DNA from: Rhizobium sp. ICMP 5592
GTDB lineage: Bacteria; Pseudomonadota; Alphaproteobacteria; Rhizobiales; Rhizobiaceae
Reading direction: 5' to 3'
NCBI RefSeq assembly: GCF_009498525.1
Contig: NZ_QSNT01000002.1
Span: 248,001-312,000 of the forward strand
DNA: 64,000 bases
Of this stretch, positions 7,716 to 18,988 are shown piece by piece (positions within the stretch are counted from its first letter, which is position 1; each line of letters begins with the position of its first letter). The position numbers and the translations under genes were made by a program. Under the pieces are notes generated by a model. The model made no database searches. It worked only from the letters and a program-made list of their open reading frames with translations, and was not told where the DNA came from.

Positions 7716-9020
7716 ATGATCAGAAACTCCCTCGTTCGTCTCCTGCTGGTGCTGGCAGGCCTGACGGCAGCCTTCGCCACTCCGGCCTATGCCGTGGTCG
7801 AGCTCAACATCAACAAGGGCAATGTCCAGCCCATGCCGATCGCCATTACCGATCTGCTGTCGAATGATGGTCTCGGGGCGCAGATCTCGGGCGTCATTGC
7901 CGCCGACCTGCAGCGGTCCGGCCTGTTCGCGCCGGTCAACAAGCAGGCCTTCATCGAGAAGATCAGCAATCCCGACTCGACTCCGCGCTTTCCGGACTGG
8001 ACGGCGATCAACGCTCAGGCATTGGTGACTGGCCGCGTGACGCAGGATGGCGGCCGGCTTCGCGCCGAATTTCGCCTGTGGGACACTTTTGGTAACAGCC
8101 AGATGATCGGCCAGCAGTTCTATGCCCAGCCGGACAACTGGCGCCGTGTCGCCCATATCATCGCCGACGCGATCTATGAGAAGATCACTGGCGAGAAGGG
8201 CTATTTCGATACTCGCGTCGTCTTCGTTGCCGAAAGCGGCCCAAAGACGGCTCGCAAGACGCAACTCGGCATCATGGATCAGGACGGCGCCAATGTCCGC
8301 ATGCTGACCGATGGCAGCGACCTCGTGCTGACCCCGCGCTTCTCGCCGAGCCGGCAGGAAGTGACCTACATGTCCTTCGCCAACCAGCAGCCGCGCGTCT
8401 ATCTGCTACAGCTGCAGACGGGCCAGCGCGAAATCGTCGGCAATTTCCCCGGCATGACCTTCTCGCCGCGCTTCTCGCCGGATGGCCAGCGGGTGATCAT
8501 GAGCCTGCAGCAGGAAGGCAATGCCAACATCTATACGATGGACCTGCGCTCGCGCACGACAACGCGCCTGACGTCGACGACGGCCATCGACACCTCACCG
8601 TCCTATTCGCCCGACGGCACTCAGGTAGCCTTCGAAAGCGACCGTGGCGGTAAGCAGCAGATCTATGTCATGAACGCCGACGGCTCCAACCAGCGCCGCA
8701 TCTCGTTCGGTGACGGTTCCTATTCGACGCCGGTCTGGTCGCCGCGCGGCGATCTCATCGCCTTCACCAAGCAGTCGGGCGGGAGCTTCTCGATCGGCGT
8801 GATGAAGACGGACGGTTCGGGCGAGCGCCTGCTGACCACCGGCTTCCACAATGAAGGCCCCACCTGGGCGCCGAACGGCCGCGTCATCATGTTCTTCCGC
8901 GAGCCAGCCGGCTCCAGTGGTCCGCAGCTCTATTCGATCGACCTGACCGGTTACAACGAGCAGAAGATCCCGACTCCGGGCTTCGCTTCCGACCCGGCCT
9001 GGTCGCCGCTTCTCGAGTAG
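7716..9020 (+). CDS. tolB: TolB, periplasmic beta-propeller of Tol-Pal
   Basis: A 434-residue periplasmic protein with a signal peptide ending near PAYA, an N-terminal alpha/beta domain (about 25-165) and a six-bladed propeller built from TolB repeats such as [24 protein letters not shown] and [12 protein letters not shown]. It shuttles between TolA and Pal. The start at 7716 is preferred because AAAGG stands ten bases upstream. An in-frame ATG at 7695 would add seven residues. It follows the TolA-C paralogue by 28 bp, so tolQ to tolB is probably one transcript. Confidence 0.95.
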   Translation: MIRNSLVRLLLVLAGLTAAFATPAYAVVELNINKGNVQPMPIAITDLLSNDGLGAQISGVIAADLQRSGLFAPVNKQAFIEKISNPDSTPRFPDWTAINAQALVTGRVTQDGGRLRAEFRLWDTFGNSQMIGQQFYAQPDNWRRVAHIIADAIYEKITGEKGYFDTRVVFVAESGPKTARKTQLGIMDQDGANVRMLTDGSDLVLTPRFSPSRQEVTYMSFANQQPRVYLLQLQTGQREIVGNFPGMTFSPRFSPDGQRVIMSLQQEGNANIYTMDLRSRTTTRLTSTTAIDTSPSYSPDGTQVAFESDRGGKQQIYVMNADGSNQRRISFGDGSYSTPVWSPRGDLIAFTKQSGGSFSIGVMKTDGSGERLLTTGFHNEGPTWAPNGRVIMFFREPAGSSGPQLYSIDLTGYNEQKIPTPGFASDPAWSPLLE

Positions 9021-9079
9021 GAAGGCGCGCGCCACGTTATCGCCGCAAAGTCCTGTGACTGGACCAGTTAAGGACAATT

Positions 9080-9096
9080 TTAAGACAGCATTAACC
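9080..9096. promoter_or_regulatory. Exact CtrA-type site upstream of pal
   Basis: TTAA-GACAGCA-TTAACC matches the CtrA full-site consensus TTAA-N7-TTAAC. It lies about 80 bp before the pal start, in the short tolB-pal gap. A second partial copy (TTGA-N7-TTAACC, 9104-9120) follows directly, giving two phased half-site pairs. Confidence 0.6.
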
Positions 9097-9115
9097 ATAC
9101 TTGTTGAAATCGGAT

Positions 9116-9131
9116 TAACCGCATCCGGTTA
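9116..9131. promoter_or_regulatory. Small palindrome between tolB and pal
   Basis: TAACCG-CATC-CGGTTA is a perfect 6-4-6 inverted repeat that overlaps the second partial CtrA motif. It may be an operator or a weak leader hairpin of pal. Confidence 0.35.
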
Positions 9132-9174
9132 CAGTCTGGCAACCCTGATAGAGATGTTTAAGGAGAGACCGGCC

Positions 9175-9708
9175 ATGAGCCGCATCGCAACCCCGGCCCT
9201 TGGCCACATGCAGACCCTCGCACGCAACCCGATCATGATCGCGCTTTTCGTCGGCCTTTCGCTGGCCGGCTGCGCCTCCAAGAAGGGCCTGCCGAACGAT
9301 GCCAACGGCCTCGGCCTGAATGGCGCCGGCAGTGCCACTCCGGGCTCGCCGCAGGACTTCACGGTCAACGTCGGCGATCGCATCTTCTTCGACACTGACA
9401 GCACATCGATCCGTTCTGACGCTTCCCAGACGCTCGACCGTCAGGCTCAGTGGCTTGCCCGCTATCCGAATTACGCAATCACCGTTGAAGGCCATGCCGA
9501 CGAACGTGGCACGCGCGAATACAACCTGGCTCTCGGCGCACGCCGCGCTGCCGCTACCAAGGACTATCTCGCTTCGCGCGGCGTTCCGGCTCAGCGCATG
9601 AAGACGATCTCCTACGGCAAGGAACGCCCGGTCGCGACCTGCGACGACATTTCCTGCTGGTCGCAGAACCGTCGCGCTGTCACCGTGCTCAACGGCGCTG
9701 GTTCCTGA
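9175..9708 (+). CDS. pal: Pal, peptidoglycan-associated outer-membrane lipoprotein
   Basis: A 177-residue lipoprotein. The lipobox LAGC places the lipidated cysteine at residue 33. The OmpA-like peptidoglycan-binding domain follows (about residues 65-175) with the signature ITVEGHADERGTREYNLALG and RRAAATKDYL. Pal anchors the outer membrane to the wall and is the cargo of TolB/TolA. The start at 9175 follows AAGGAGA. A longer frame beginning at 9055 is rejected because it has no RBS and puts coding sequence over the CtrA motifs. A terminator-like hairpin follows the gene. Confidence 0.96.
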   Translation: MSRIATPALGHMQTLARNPIMIALFVGLSLAGCASKKGLPNDANGLGLNGAGSATPGSPQDFTVNVGDRIFFDTDSTSIRSDASQTLDRQAQWLARYPNYAITVEGHADERGTREYNLALGARRAAATKDYLASRGVPAQRMKTISYGKERPVATCDDISCWSQNRRAVTVLNGAGS

Positions 9709-9734
9709 TAGCCAAAATTCTACTCAAAACGTGC

Positions 9735-9766
9735 AAAGGCGGCCCCCGTGGTCGCCTTTAGTTTTT
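9735..9766 (+). terminator. Rho-independent terminator after pal
   Basis: AAAGGCG (9735-9741) pairs with CGCCTTT (9753-9759), followed by AGTTTTTT. It separates pal from cpoB. Confidence 0.75.
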
Positions 9767-9869
9767 TGACCACACTTTGGCCGAACTCCGTTGCTTTTTG
9801 AGAGTAATTGTAAAAATCTCCTGTGTTGTGCCCAAGGCGCGAAGAATCAATGGAACAGGATAGATCCAT

Positions 9870-10928
9870 ATGAGAAAACTTGTCGTGGCGAGCGTGCTTT
9901 GCCTCGCCGCTGTCGTCGGTAGTGAGCGTGACGCCTCTGCTCTTTCGCTTTTCGGACTGCACCTAGGCGGTCGTGGCGCTTCGGAACAGGCTGCCCCGAG
10001 CGATGCCGCTCGTCGGGCTCAGGTCGAACAAGCCCCTGTCGTCAACGTCCAGAGCAGCAATGCGGAAGTCCGCCTGCAGCAACTCGAGGACCAGATGCGC
10101 CAGTTGAACGGCCGCGTCGAGGAAATGAGCTACCAGCTGCTGCAGATGCAGGAGCAGATGCGCAAGACGCAGGAAGACAATGAGTTCCGCTTCCAGCAGC
10201 TTGAAAAGCGCGGCGGTGGCGGCGGCAACAGCAGCGGCAGTTCGGGTAATCCTCCCGCTGGCGGCGCGGCGACCGGCGGCTCGATGAAGAAAAGCGAAGC
10301 CGATATTCCGTCTCAGGCACCGGCCAGCGGTCAGCAGGATGATATCGCCGGTGTCATCGGCGATTCAGGTAGCGATATGCCGGCCACGGCTCAACAGGGC
10401 GGTGGCTCCGGCAAGCCGCCGACCCAGCTCGGCTCGATCCAGATGGATCAGAACGGCAAGCAGATCGGTGCGACGGCAGCGCGCGCGAATAATGGTTCCG
10501 GCGCACCGCCGAGCGCGGGTTCCGGCACGCAGACGGCCTCGCTCGGCAGCGAGAATGATGAATACAAGTCGGCCTATGGCCATGTCCTGTCCGGCGACTA
10601 TAGCGTCGCCGAACAGGAGTTCCGCCAGTATATCGACAGCTATCCGAGCAGCAGCCGCGCGGCGGACGCCAATTTTTGGCTCGGCGAAGCGCTCTATTCG
10701 CAGGGCAAGTACAATGATGCGGCCAAGACCTTCCTGAACGCGCATCAGAAATACAGCACCTCCGAGAAGGCGCCGGAGATGCTCCTGAAGCTCGGCATGT
10801 CGCTTGCTGCCCTCGACAACAAGGACACGGCCTGCGCGACGTTGCGCGAAGTAACCAAGCGTTATCCGAAGGCTTCGAAGCCCGTTACCAACAAGGTGGC
10901 TAGCGAAGAAAAGCGTCTTGCCTGCTGA
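9870..10928 (+). CDS. cpoB: CpoB (YbgF), Tol-Pal/peptidoglycan coordination protein
   Basis: A 352-residue periplasmic protein. It has a signal peptide (about 1-25), a Gln-rich coiled coil (about 65-115), a long Gly/Ser/Pro-rich linker (about 115-220) and a C-terminal TPR domain (about 230-350, ending in YPKASKPVTNKVASEEKRLAC) typical of YbgF. In E. coli CpoB couples Tol energy to PBP1B activity at the septum. The linker is longer than in E. coli (352 against about 263 residues). tilS begins only 5 bp downstream, so the two are likely co-transcribed. Confidence 0.92.
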   Translation: MRKLVVASVLCLAAVVGSERDASALSLFGLHLGGRGASEQAAPSDAARRAQVEQAPVVNVQSSNAEVRLQQLEDQMRQLNGRVEEMSYQLLQMQEQMRKTQEDNEFRFQQLEKRGGGGGNSSGSSGNPPAGGAATGGSMKKSEADIPSQAPASGQQDDIAGVIGDSGSDMPATAQQGGGSGKPPTQLGSIQMDQNGKQIGATAARANNGSGAPPSAGSGTQTASLGSENDEYKSAYGHVLSGDYSVAEQEFRQYIDSYPSSSRAADANFWLGEALYSQGKYNDAAKTFLNAHQKYSTSEKAPEMLLKLGMSLAALDNKDTACATLREVTKRYPKASKPVTNKVASEEKRLAC

Positions 10929-10933
10929 TTATC

Positions 10934-12256
10934 ATGTCCGCTGACGCTGCGAATGGTGCTGCCACAGTGCAAATGCCCGAAGCCGCAGCGGCCGATTTCG
11001 TTTATTCTCTTTTCAAGCCCGCGCATATTCTGGTCGCCATTTCCGGCGGCAGCGATTCTACCGGCCTGCTGGTCGCTCTTGCTGAGCATCTGAAATCCCT
11101 TCCGAATTCCGACGTCACTCTCTCCGCCGCAACGATTGATCATGGGCTGCGCGCCGAATCCGCCGGGGAGGCGCGCGAAGTCGCCGCTTTCTGCGCATCG
11201 CTTGGAATTGCGCATGTCATTCGCCGATGGGAAGGCGAGAAGCCGACAAACGGCATCATGGCCGCCGCTCGCGAAGCGCGCTACGGGCTGCTTGCCGATA
11301 TCGCCGCCGAAATCTCGGCCAATGTCATCGTCACCGCCCATACTATCGACGATCAGCGCGAGACGCTGGCCATGCGTACGGCACGCCTGAGCGAAGACGA
11401 GGCGGGGGCGGATACGGGCATTGCCGAGGCGATGCTGTTCGACCGGCGTATCTGGATTGTCAGGCCGTTTCTTACTTGCCGTCGCGCGGATATTCGCGCT
11501 TATCTCGGGGCGCGCGGCATGTCCTGGCTGGACGACCCAAGCAACGAGGATGTCCGCTACGAGCGTGTCCGCACGCGCAAACATCTGTCGCAGGAACCGG
11601 CGCTGTTCCCTCGGCCGGAGGCAGGTGCTGCCCGCGCAGCGCTTTCGGACGCCGCCGCGGCGTGGCTGAGGGACTATGTTACGGTTCATGCGGGCGCCCT
11701 CTGCACCATCAGCTGCAAGGCGCTCGCGGCCGATGAAGCCGTCATCGCCTATGCACTCTCCTATCTCGCCGCCGTCTTCGGTGGCGAACCCTATGGGCCT
11801 GGCCGCGAACGGATGCGCCGCATCCTGGATTTCATCGGCGAGAGCAGGCCAGGTCGGCGCACGGCCGGGGGTGTCGTCTTCGACCTGCGCCGCGACGGGC
11901 TTTACCTCATGCGCGAGAGCCGCGATATCAGGCCGCTGGTGCTGGCCGCCGGAGCCGTTGGTGTCTGGGACGGCCGCTTCCGGATCGTCAATTGCGGAGC
12001 CTCCGCCATTCGCGTCGAAGCCGCGGGCCCAACGGGAACAATGGAATTTCCGGACGAATTGCCGAAAGGTGCCGTGCAGCGCGCACGCGCCGCGCTGCCG
12101 AAAGTCATTGTGGGTGACGAGGGCACTACTGTGTCGGTCACGATTACGCCTTATCTGGCGCCCTTCGACCGCTTTTTGACACGATTCAATTTCACATTCG
12201 CCAACCGGTTGGCGACTTGCCTCGGCCGCGAACCCTATATGCCGCCGCCGCTTTGA
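10934..12256 (+). CDS. tilS: tRNA(Ile)-lysidine synthetase
   Basis: A 440-residue PP-loop ATPase that converts the wobble C of the CAU-anticodon tRNA-Ile to lysidine, an essential step for reading AUA. The ATP pyrophosphatase motif is AISGGSDSTGLL (about residues 35-46). TIDHGLRAES, THTIDDQ-type and SWLDDPSNED segments match the N-terminal catalytic domain. The C-terminal half is less conserved. The position between cpoB and ftsH is typical of rhizobia. Confidence 0.93.
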   Translation: MSADAANGAATVQMPEAAAADFVYSLFKPAHILVAISGGSDSTGLLVALAEHLKSLPNSDVTLSAATIDHGLRAESAGEAREVAAFCASLGIAHVIRRWEGEKPTNGIMAAAREARYGLLADIAAEISANVIVTAHTIDDQRETLAMRTARLSEDEAGADTGIAEAMLFDRRIWIVRPFLTCRRADIRAYLGARGMSWLDDPSNEDVRYERVRTRKHLSQEPALFPRPEAGAARAALSDAAAAWLRDYVTVHAGALCTISCKALAADEAVIAYALSYLAAVFGGEPYGPGRERMRRILDFIGESRPGRRTAGGVVFDLRRDGLYLMRESRDIRPLVLAAGAVGVWDGRFRIVNCGASAIRVEAAGPTGTMEFPDELPKGAVQRARAALPKVIVGDEGTTVSVTITPYLAPFDRFLTRFNFTFANRLATCLGREPYMPPPL

Positions 12257-12381
12257 GACTTATTGACGGAATAAAGCATGTGTCGGTGCGGTTTGCCTTG
12301 GCAAGGGCTTGGCGCAACCCTATGTTAGGGATCAAGTAATGCCGCCGTTCAACGGTGGAAGTTTCAGTGCTGGGGAGTTCG

Positions 12382-14325
<1,944 letters not shown>

Positions 14326-14355
14326 GCGCTTAAGGCCAATCCAGCCTAAATGAAG

Positions 14356-14391
14356 AGGCCAGCTCCCTTGCAACGGGAACTGGCCTTTTTT
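14356..14391 (+). terminator. Rho-independent terminator after ftsH
   Basis: AGGCCAG with CTCCC pairs with GGGA and CTGGCCT around a TTGCAAC loop, followed by TTTTTT. Confidence 0.9.
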
Positions 14392-14565
14392 AGTGCTTTT
14401 TAACGGTAACGCGGTGTAATAGGCATTCTCGGTAATTTAAGTGCCGAGTTTTGCAATCTGTGGCATGAGCCTCAAGCATCGATGTTCGCGCCGCCCATGG
14501 AATTCACGGGAGCTGGACGGGATGCCGCTGTCCCACAGTGGGACGCCGCAATCACGGGAGTGCAT

Positions 14566-15918
14566 ATGAAACGTCGCTATTTCGGAACGGACGGAATCCG
14601 CGGACAATCCAACATTTATCCGATGACGCCGGATCTTGCCATGCGCGTGGGTATCGCTGCTGGCACGATCTTCCATCGGGGCAGCCACCGCCATCGCGTG
14701 GTCATCGGCAAGGATACGCGCCTTTCCGGCTATATGCTGGAAAACGCGATGGTGGCAGGCTTTACCGCCGCCGGTGTCGATGCCTTCGTTCTCGGCCCGA
14801 TCCCGACGCCCGCCGTTGCCATGCTGACGCGGTCGCTGCGCGCCGATATCGGCGTGATGATCTCCGCCTCGCATAATCCTTATGAAGACAACGGCATCAA
14901 GCTTTTCGGCCCCGATGGCTACAAGTTGTCCGACGATCTCGAAATGCAGATCGAGGATCTGCTCGAAAAGGACATGACGGCGCATCTTGCCAAGTCGGAG
15001 AATATCGGTCGCGCCAAGCGTGTCGACGGCGTGCATGACCGTTATATCGAGCATGCCAAGCGCACGCTGCCGCGCGACGTGACGTTGCAGGGGCTGCGCA
15101 TTGCCATCGATTGCGCCAATGGTGCCGCCTACAAGGTCGCACCGGCCGTGCTGTGGGAACTCGGCGCGGAGGTGGTCACTATCGGCAACGAGCCGAACGG
15201 CACCAACATCAATCTCAATTGCGGTTCCACCAGCCCGGTCGCACTGCAGAAGAAGGTGGACGAAGTGCGGGCCGATATCGGTATCGCGCTTGATGGGGAC
15301 GCCGATCGCGTCATCATCGTCGACGAGACCGGCACCATCATCGATGGCGACCAGCTGATGGCCGTCATCGCCGAGAGCTGGGCGGAAAACCAGTCGCTAC
15401 GCGGCAATGGCATCGTTGCCACCGTCATGTCCAATCTCGGCCTTGAGCGCTTCCTCGAAGACCGCGGCATGGCACTTGCCCGCACCGCGGTCGGCGACCG
15501 CCATGTCGTCGAGCACATGCGCCAGCACAACTACAATGTCGGCGGCGAGCAGTCCGGCCATATTGTGCTCTCGGACTACGGCACGACCGGCGACGGCCTC
15601 GTGGCGGCGTTGCAGATCCTCGCCGTGGTCAAGCGCACCGGCAAGCCGGTCAGCGAAGTTTGCCGGCGTTTCGAGCCGGTACCGCAGCTGCTGCGCAACG
15701 TCCGCATTTCCGGCGGCAAGCCGCTGGAGGACAATCAGGTGCGCAAGGCAATCGCCGATGCGGAGAGCGAGCTTGCCCGCAATGGTCGCCTGGTCATCCG
15801 CCCCTCGGGCACCGAGCCGCTGATCCGCGTCATGGCGGAAGGCGACGATCGCAGCCAGATCGAGCGCATCGTCGGTGGCCTGATCGACGTGATTTCGAGC
15901 GTTCGCAACGCTGCCTGA
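14566..15918 (+). CDS. glmM: Phosphoglucosamine mutase
   Basis: A 450-residue alpha-D-phosphohexomutase that makes glucosamine-1-phosphate from glucosamine-6-phosphate for UDP-GlcNAc and thus peptidoglycan and LPS. It starts with [13 protein letters not shown]. The phosphoserine loop is [17 protein letters not shown] (Ser near residue 102). The metal loop is [10 protein letters not shown]. The phosphate-binding [12 protein letters not shown] is near the C-terminus. The ATG at 14566 is preceded by CGGGAG. A longer frame from 14482 is rejected. A strong terminator follows. Confidence 0.97.
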   Translation: MKRRYFGTDGIRGQSNIYPMTPDLAMRVGIAAGTIFHRGSHRHRVVIGKDTRLSGYMLENAMVAGFTAAGVDAFVLGPIPTPAVAMLTRSLRADIGVMISASHNPYEDNGIKLFGPDGYKLSDDLEMQIEDLLEKDMTAHLAKSENIGRAKRVDGVHDRYIEHAKRTLPRDVTLQGLRIAIDCANGAAYKVAPAVLWELGAEVVTIGNEPNGTNINLNCGSTSPVALQKKVDEVRADIGIALDGDADRVIIVDETGTIIDGDQLMAVIAESWAENQSLRGNGIVATVMSNLGLERFLEDRGMALARTAVGDRHVVEHMRQHNYNVGGEQSGHIVLSDYGTTGDGLVAALQILAVVKRTGKPVSEVCRRFEPVPQLLRNVRISGGKPLEDNQVRKAIADAESELARNGRLVIRPSGTEPLIRVMAEGDDRSQIERIVGGLIDVISSVRNAA

Positions 15919-15958
15919 TCCGGGCGATCGGTTATTGATATCCAAATACTGGACCTGT

Positions 15959-15990
15959 GGCCGCCCTGTCGAGGGCGGCCTTGTCGTTTT
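15959..15990 (+). terminator. Terminator after glmM
   Basis: GGCCGCCCT (15959-15967) and AGGGCGGCC (15972-15980) form a 9-bp stem with a GTCG tetraloop, followed by TTGTCGTTTT. Confidence 0.85.
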
Positions 15991-16088
15991 AAGGCTGCGC
16001 TGCAAGGCATCAGCGATGCTCAGAGATGGCAAGCCTGATTCTATATATGAAGTTTACCTTTGTAGTTTAACTTTCTATATGCTAGATC

Positions 16089-16547
16089 ATGCGTATGAAC
16101 GACCAATCGGACCGACCGCAGCCCGTTGTTGCCGCCACGATCGCGCAGGACCTGCGCAGCATCGTGAGCAAGCTCAAGCGCCGACTGCGGGATCAGGCTG
16201 ATGTGGGAGACCTGACGCCGACGCAGGCATCGGCGCTTCTCCGTCTTGAGAAAGACGGCCCGATGACGACGTCTAGCCTGGCCAGAGCCGAGGGTATGCG
16301 ACCGCAATCGATGGGAGCCATCATCGCGGCCCTGGACGCGGCTGGGCATGTGAGGGGAGCAGCCGATCCAGAGGATGGGCGGCAAACGATCCTGTCGATC
16401 ACCGAAGCCTGCCGCAGATGGATCGAGGAAGGCCGCGCGGCGCGGCAGGACTGGCTTTCCCGCACGATCGAAGCACGGCTCTCCAGTGAGGAGCAGGAGC
16501 ATCTGCTGTCTGCGGTCAAACTGCTCCAGCGTCTGGCCGACGACTGA
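16089..16547 (+). CDS. MarR-family transcriptional regulator
   Basis: A 152-residue winged-helix regulator. The recognition region SLARAEGMRPQSMGAIIAALDAAGHV and the wing ADPEDGRQTILSIT fit MarR proteins. Such dimers usually repress an adjacent transporter or enzyme gene and respond to small aromatic or oxidising ligands. The AT-rich upstream segment carries a repeated GTTTA/GTTTAAC pattern near 16050-16075 that may be its operator. The next gene in the same direction, a small membrane protein, is the obvious target. The ligand is unknown. Confidence 0.85.
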   Translation: MRMNDQSDRPQPVVAATIAQDLRSIVSKLKRRLRDQADVGDLTPTQASALLRLEKDGPMTTSSLARAEGMRPQSMGAIIAALDAAGHVRGAADPEDGRQTILSITEACRRWIEEGRAARQDWLSRTIEARLSSEEQEHLLSAVKLLQRLADD

Positions 16548-16637
16548 CGCGCTTCGCCCGCCTTCGTAAATTTCGTTCCCGAGATCGGCCAGCCGCCGGG
16601 GATATCGTCAACCCGCTTGCATCGAGGACTGCCTGAT

Positions 16638-16964
16638 ATGCAATGGCTCCATCTTTTATCGTACTTCTTCGGTGGCTTGTTTCTCATGAACGCCGTGCCG
16701 CATGCGGTCAGCGGGGTCATGGGTCGGCCGTTCCAGACTCCCTTCGCTAAGCCGCCGGGACAAGGCTTGTCCTCGTCGACCGTCAACGTGCTTTGGGGCT
16801 TCGCCAATCTGGTCGTTGCCTATCTTCTGCTCTGCGGCGTCGGTGATTTCTCGCTGCGCAACTTGCCCGACGCCCTGGCGGTGGGCTTGGGCGCTGTCCT
16901 TATCGCTCTATTTTCGGCACATCACTTCGGTCGCTTTCACGGTGGCAACACCCTCGAACGCTGA
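16638..16964 (+). CDS. Small integral-membrane protein of unknown function
   Basis: A 108-residue hydrophobic protein with about three membrane helices (near residues 4-25, 43-65 and 74-95) and a His-rich end (AHHFGRFHGGNTLER). I do not recognise the family. It lies 90 bp after a MarR gene, a pairing that suggests MarR-controlled expression. The ATG at 16638 is used because GAGGA lies upstream. A TTG at 16617 would add seven residues. Confidence 0.65.
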   Translation: MQWLHLLSYFFGGLFLMNAVPHAVSGVMGRPFQTPFAKPPGQGLSSSTVNVLWGFANLVVAYLLLCGVGDFSLRNLPDALAVGLGAVLIALFSAHHFGRFHGGNTLER

Positions 16965-17008
16965 TGGCAAGCGAATGGTTTCACAGTTGAAACGCAGTCA
17001 GACCGATA

Positions 17009-17590
17009 TCACCGGAACATTTCGCCGGGATAGGCACCCCATAGCAAGTCCTGTCTGATATAGCCGCGCACGGAATGTTCCCGTACGGAGACGCTGCACC
17101 ATACGCCGGTGCAGGAATGCAACGAAAGCAGCACCCGGAGTTGCAGCTCAGCTACGAGGCCAGCTGTCTTTTCCGGGCTGCCATGCAGCATGGCATTCGT
17201 CTTCAGCCAGGGCGCGACCACCGCGGTCCGCTGTCCCGAAAGCAGTGCGCCGTGCATCCATCCAGTGGTGCCGGTGTCGTCGCGTACCTGCCGCCAGCGG
17301 CCGTATTCGTCGATGATCTCCAGCGGCAGGCCAGGTTTCATGTAGATCCATTTGGTGGCGTAGATCGTCGATGGTCCGACGCGCATGCGCGCCTTGTGTG
17401 CTTTCAGCGAGACATAGCGCGGGATCGGCAGCCCGGTCTCCCGCCCCTTGTTCCAGGCTGTTGCCGCAACCGGCTGGGCCGGCATCGGTGTGGCGAGGGC
17501 GGCCGAGGTCAGGAAACCCAACGTCAGGCAGAGGCCGACACATAGTTTGTGAAAGTAAGTCAACGACTTTCTCCATGTTGTAGGCCCCAT
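17009..17590 (-). CDS. Secreted SH3-domain protein
   Basis: A 193-residue protein with a signal peptide (hydrophobic about residues 16-33, ending near AALA) and two bacterial SH3-like segments. The first reads SLKAHKARMRVGPSTIY and RWRQVRDDTGTTGWMHG, the second lies near 130-190. Such periplasmic SH3_4 proteins are common in Rhizobiales and are presumed to bind peptidoglycan or peptides. The ATG at 17590 has a poor RBS. A TTG at 17561-17563 preceded by TGGAGAAAG is a realistic alternative start. It is a single gene convergent with the membrane protein. Confidence 0.8.
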   Translation of the reverse strand: MGPTTWRKSLTYFHKLCVGLCLTLGFLTSAALATPMPAQPVAATAWNKGRETGLPIPRYVSLKAHKARMRVGPSTIYATKWIYMKPGLPLEIIDEYGRWRQVRDDTGTTGWMHGALLSGQRTAVVAPWLKTNAMLHGSPEKTAGLVAELQLRVLLSLHSCTGVWCSVSVREHSVRGYIRQDLLWGAYPGEMFR

Positions 17591-17785
17591 ATGGGCATCA
17601 TGGTAGCGGCTCGATTCTTGCCAATTGGTTTAAAAGCCGACGATGGCGTGGGCTCCGGGCCATCTCGACCTGGGACACGAGAAGCTGGCCGACCAAGTTA
17701 TCTTGCTGTTACAGCATTATAATCATTAATTACTAATGTATAAAATAAAGTATATCATGCAACCAAACAGAGTAAATATTTGTAG

Positions 17786-17801
17786 TTAATCGGGTTTTAA
17801 C
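17786..17801. promoter_or_regulatory. Exact CtrA-type site upstream of the first Omp25-like gene
   Basis: TTAA-TCGGGTT-TTAAC matches the CtrA consensus and lies about 85 bp before the ATG, in an AT-rich 290-bp gap. A further partial match (TTAA-N7-CAACC, 17797-17812) overlaps it. Confidence 0.6.
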
Positions 17802-17884
17802 TCTTATCAACCATTATCCATGTCATGTCTTTTCGATTGGCAAGCGTTCGTCGTGCCAATGGCAATAACTTTGGAGCCAAATCC

Positions 17885-18739
17885 ATGATGAAATCCTTGA
17901 TTGGGGCCGTTGCTGCTCTGCTGGTTGGCACATCTGCCTTTTCTGCCGATCTCTATACGCCTGAACCGGCGCAGCAGACGCCGGAAGTGGCCGTCAGCCA
18001 ATCCAGCGGCTGGTATCTGCGCGGTGATGTCGGCTACGCCTTCACCAAGCTGCGCGGCTCCAACTACTTCCAGGGTTCCAACTCCAGCCTGGTGGATTTC
18101 GACAGCGCCAAGCTCAACGGCAATATGACGCTCGGCGGCGGTGTCGGCTATCAGATCAACAACTACCTGCGCACGGACGTGACGCTGGATTATCTCTTCA
18201 AATCCAATTTCAAGGGCTCGACGACCGGCGATTGCGGTGGCTGCGGCCCCGGCTTCACGGCCGTGCCGGCGACCTCGCGTGATCGCGCGTCGCTGACGGC
18301 CTACAGCTTGCTCGCCAATGCCTATGTCGATCTTGGCACATACAGCATCTTCACGCCTTATGTAGGCGGCGGCCTCGGCGGCACCTACGTCAAGTGGAGC
18401 GACCTGAAGAATACCTCCTGCTCCGACGCCAATCCGGACTCCTGCGACGGCACCGTCACGCATAAGGGCCGCGGCAGCTGGCGCTTTACTTACGCGCTGA
18501 TGGCTGGCACCTCCATCGACCTCTCGTGCAACCTCAAGGCCGATGTCGGCTATCGCTATCGCCATATCGAGGGCGGCAACATGTTCGGTTATGCGGAAAA
18601 CGGCGGTCCCGGCTACGACAAGGGCATCAACCTGCACGAAGCCCGCATCGGCGCCCGCTACACCTTTGGCGGTTGCCAGACCGCCAGCTACATGCCGCCG
18701 GCCGATATCCCGGTCCAGCCGCAGCCGGTTTACAAGTAA
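17885..18739 (+). CDS. Omp25-like outer-membrane beta-barrel protein (copy 1)
   Basis: A 284-residue protein with a signal peptide (about 1-22, ending SAFSA) and alternating hydrophobic strands of a small barrel: GWYLRGDVGYAFTK, LGGGVGYQINNYLRTDVTLDY, FTPYVGGGLGGTYVKW, FTYALMAGTSI and a closing ARIGARYTFGG. It matches the Omp25/Omp31/RopB type of rhizobial and brucella surface proteins. Six cysteines in two loops are unusual for a barrel and may form disulfides. The ATG at 17885 (or 17888) follows GGAG. A longer frame from 17825 is rejected. It is paralogous to the gene at 18989. A CtrA-type motif precedes it. Confidence 0.88.
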   Translation: MMKSLIGAVAALLVGTSAFSADLYTPEPAQQTPEVAVSQSSGWYLRGDVGYAFTKLRGSNYFQGSNSSLVDFDSAKLNGNMTLGGGVGYQINNYLRTDVTLDYLFKSNFKGSTTGDCGGCGPGFTAVPATSRDRASLTAYSLLANAYVDLGTYSIFTPYVGGGLGGTYVKWSDLKNTSCSDANPDSCDGTVTHKGRGSWRFTYALMAGTSIDLSCNLKADVGYRYRHIEGGNMFGYAENGGPGYDKGINLHEARIGARYTFGGCQTASYMPPADIPVQPQPVYK

Positions 18740-18762
18740 GCGCCTTTCGCTCCAAGCCATTG

Positions 18763-18793
18763 AAAAGCCGTCCGGTTGCTCCGGGCGGCTTTT
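18763..18793. terminator. Terminator between the two Omp25-like genes
   Basis: AAAAGCCG-T-CCGG pairs with CCGG-G-CGGCTTTT, followed by GCTTTTT. The symmetric A and T runs would allow it to work both ways. Confidence 0.85.
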
Positions 18794-18830
18794 GCTTTTT
18801 ACCGCCACCGTTAAGCAATTCCGCCGCGTC

Positions 18831-18866
18831 TTAAACCTTCATTAACCATGAATTCCCTATGGTTAA
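18831..18866. promoter_or_regulatory. CtrA-type site fused to a 25-bp palindrome upstream of the second Omp25-like gene
   Basis: TTAA-ACCTTCA-TTAACC (18831-18847) is an exact CtrA full site. Its right half is also the left arm of a perfect inverted repeat, TTAACCAT (18842-18849), 9-bp spacer, ATGGTTAA (18859-18866). The element is about 125-160 bp before the ATG. Confidence 0.6.
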
Positions 18867-18988
18867 CGAAATAACAATGGCAGCGGCTCGGTCCCGGCCG
18901 TTCCTACTGGAGAGCCAGACTGTGGGAACGATAGAGCCGGCCGGGCTCGGAATGCGGGCGCCTGCCCGAGGATGGAAGGCGAGGGGTA

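Noticed and set aside
9055..9174. 40-residue N-terminal extension of Pal
   Set aside because: It would displace the signal peptide and lipobox from the N-terminus and cover the promoter region. AAGGAGA precedes the ATG at 9175.
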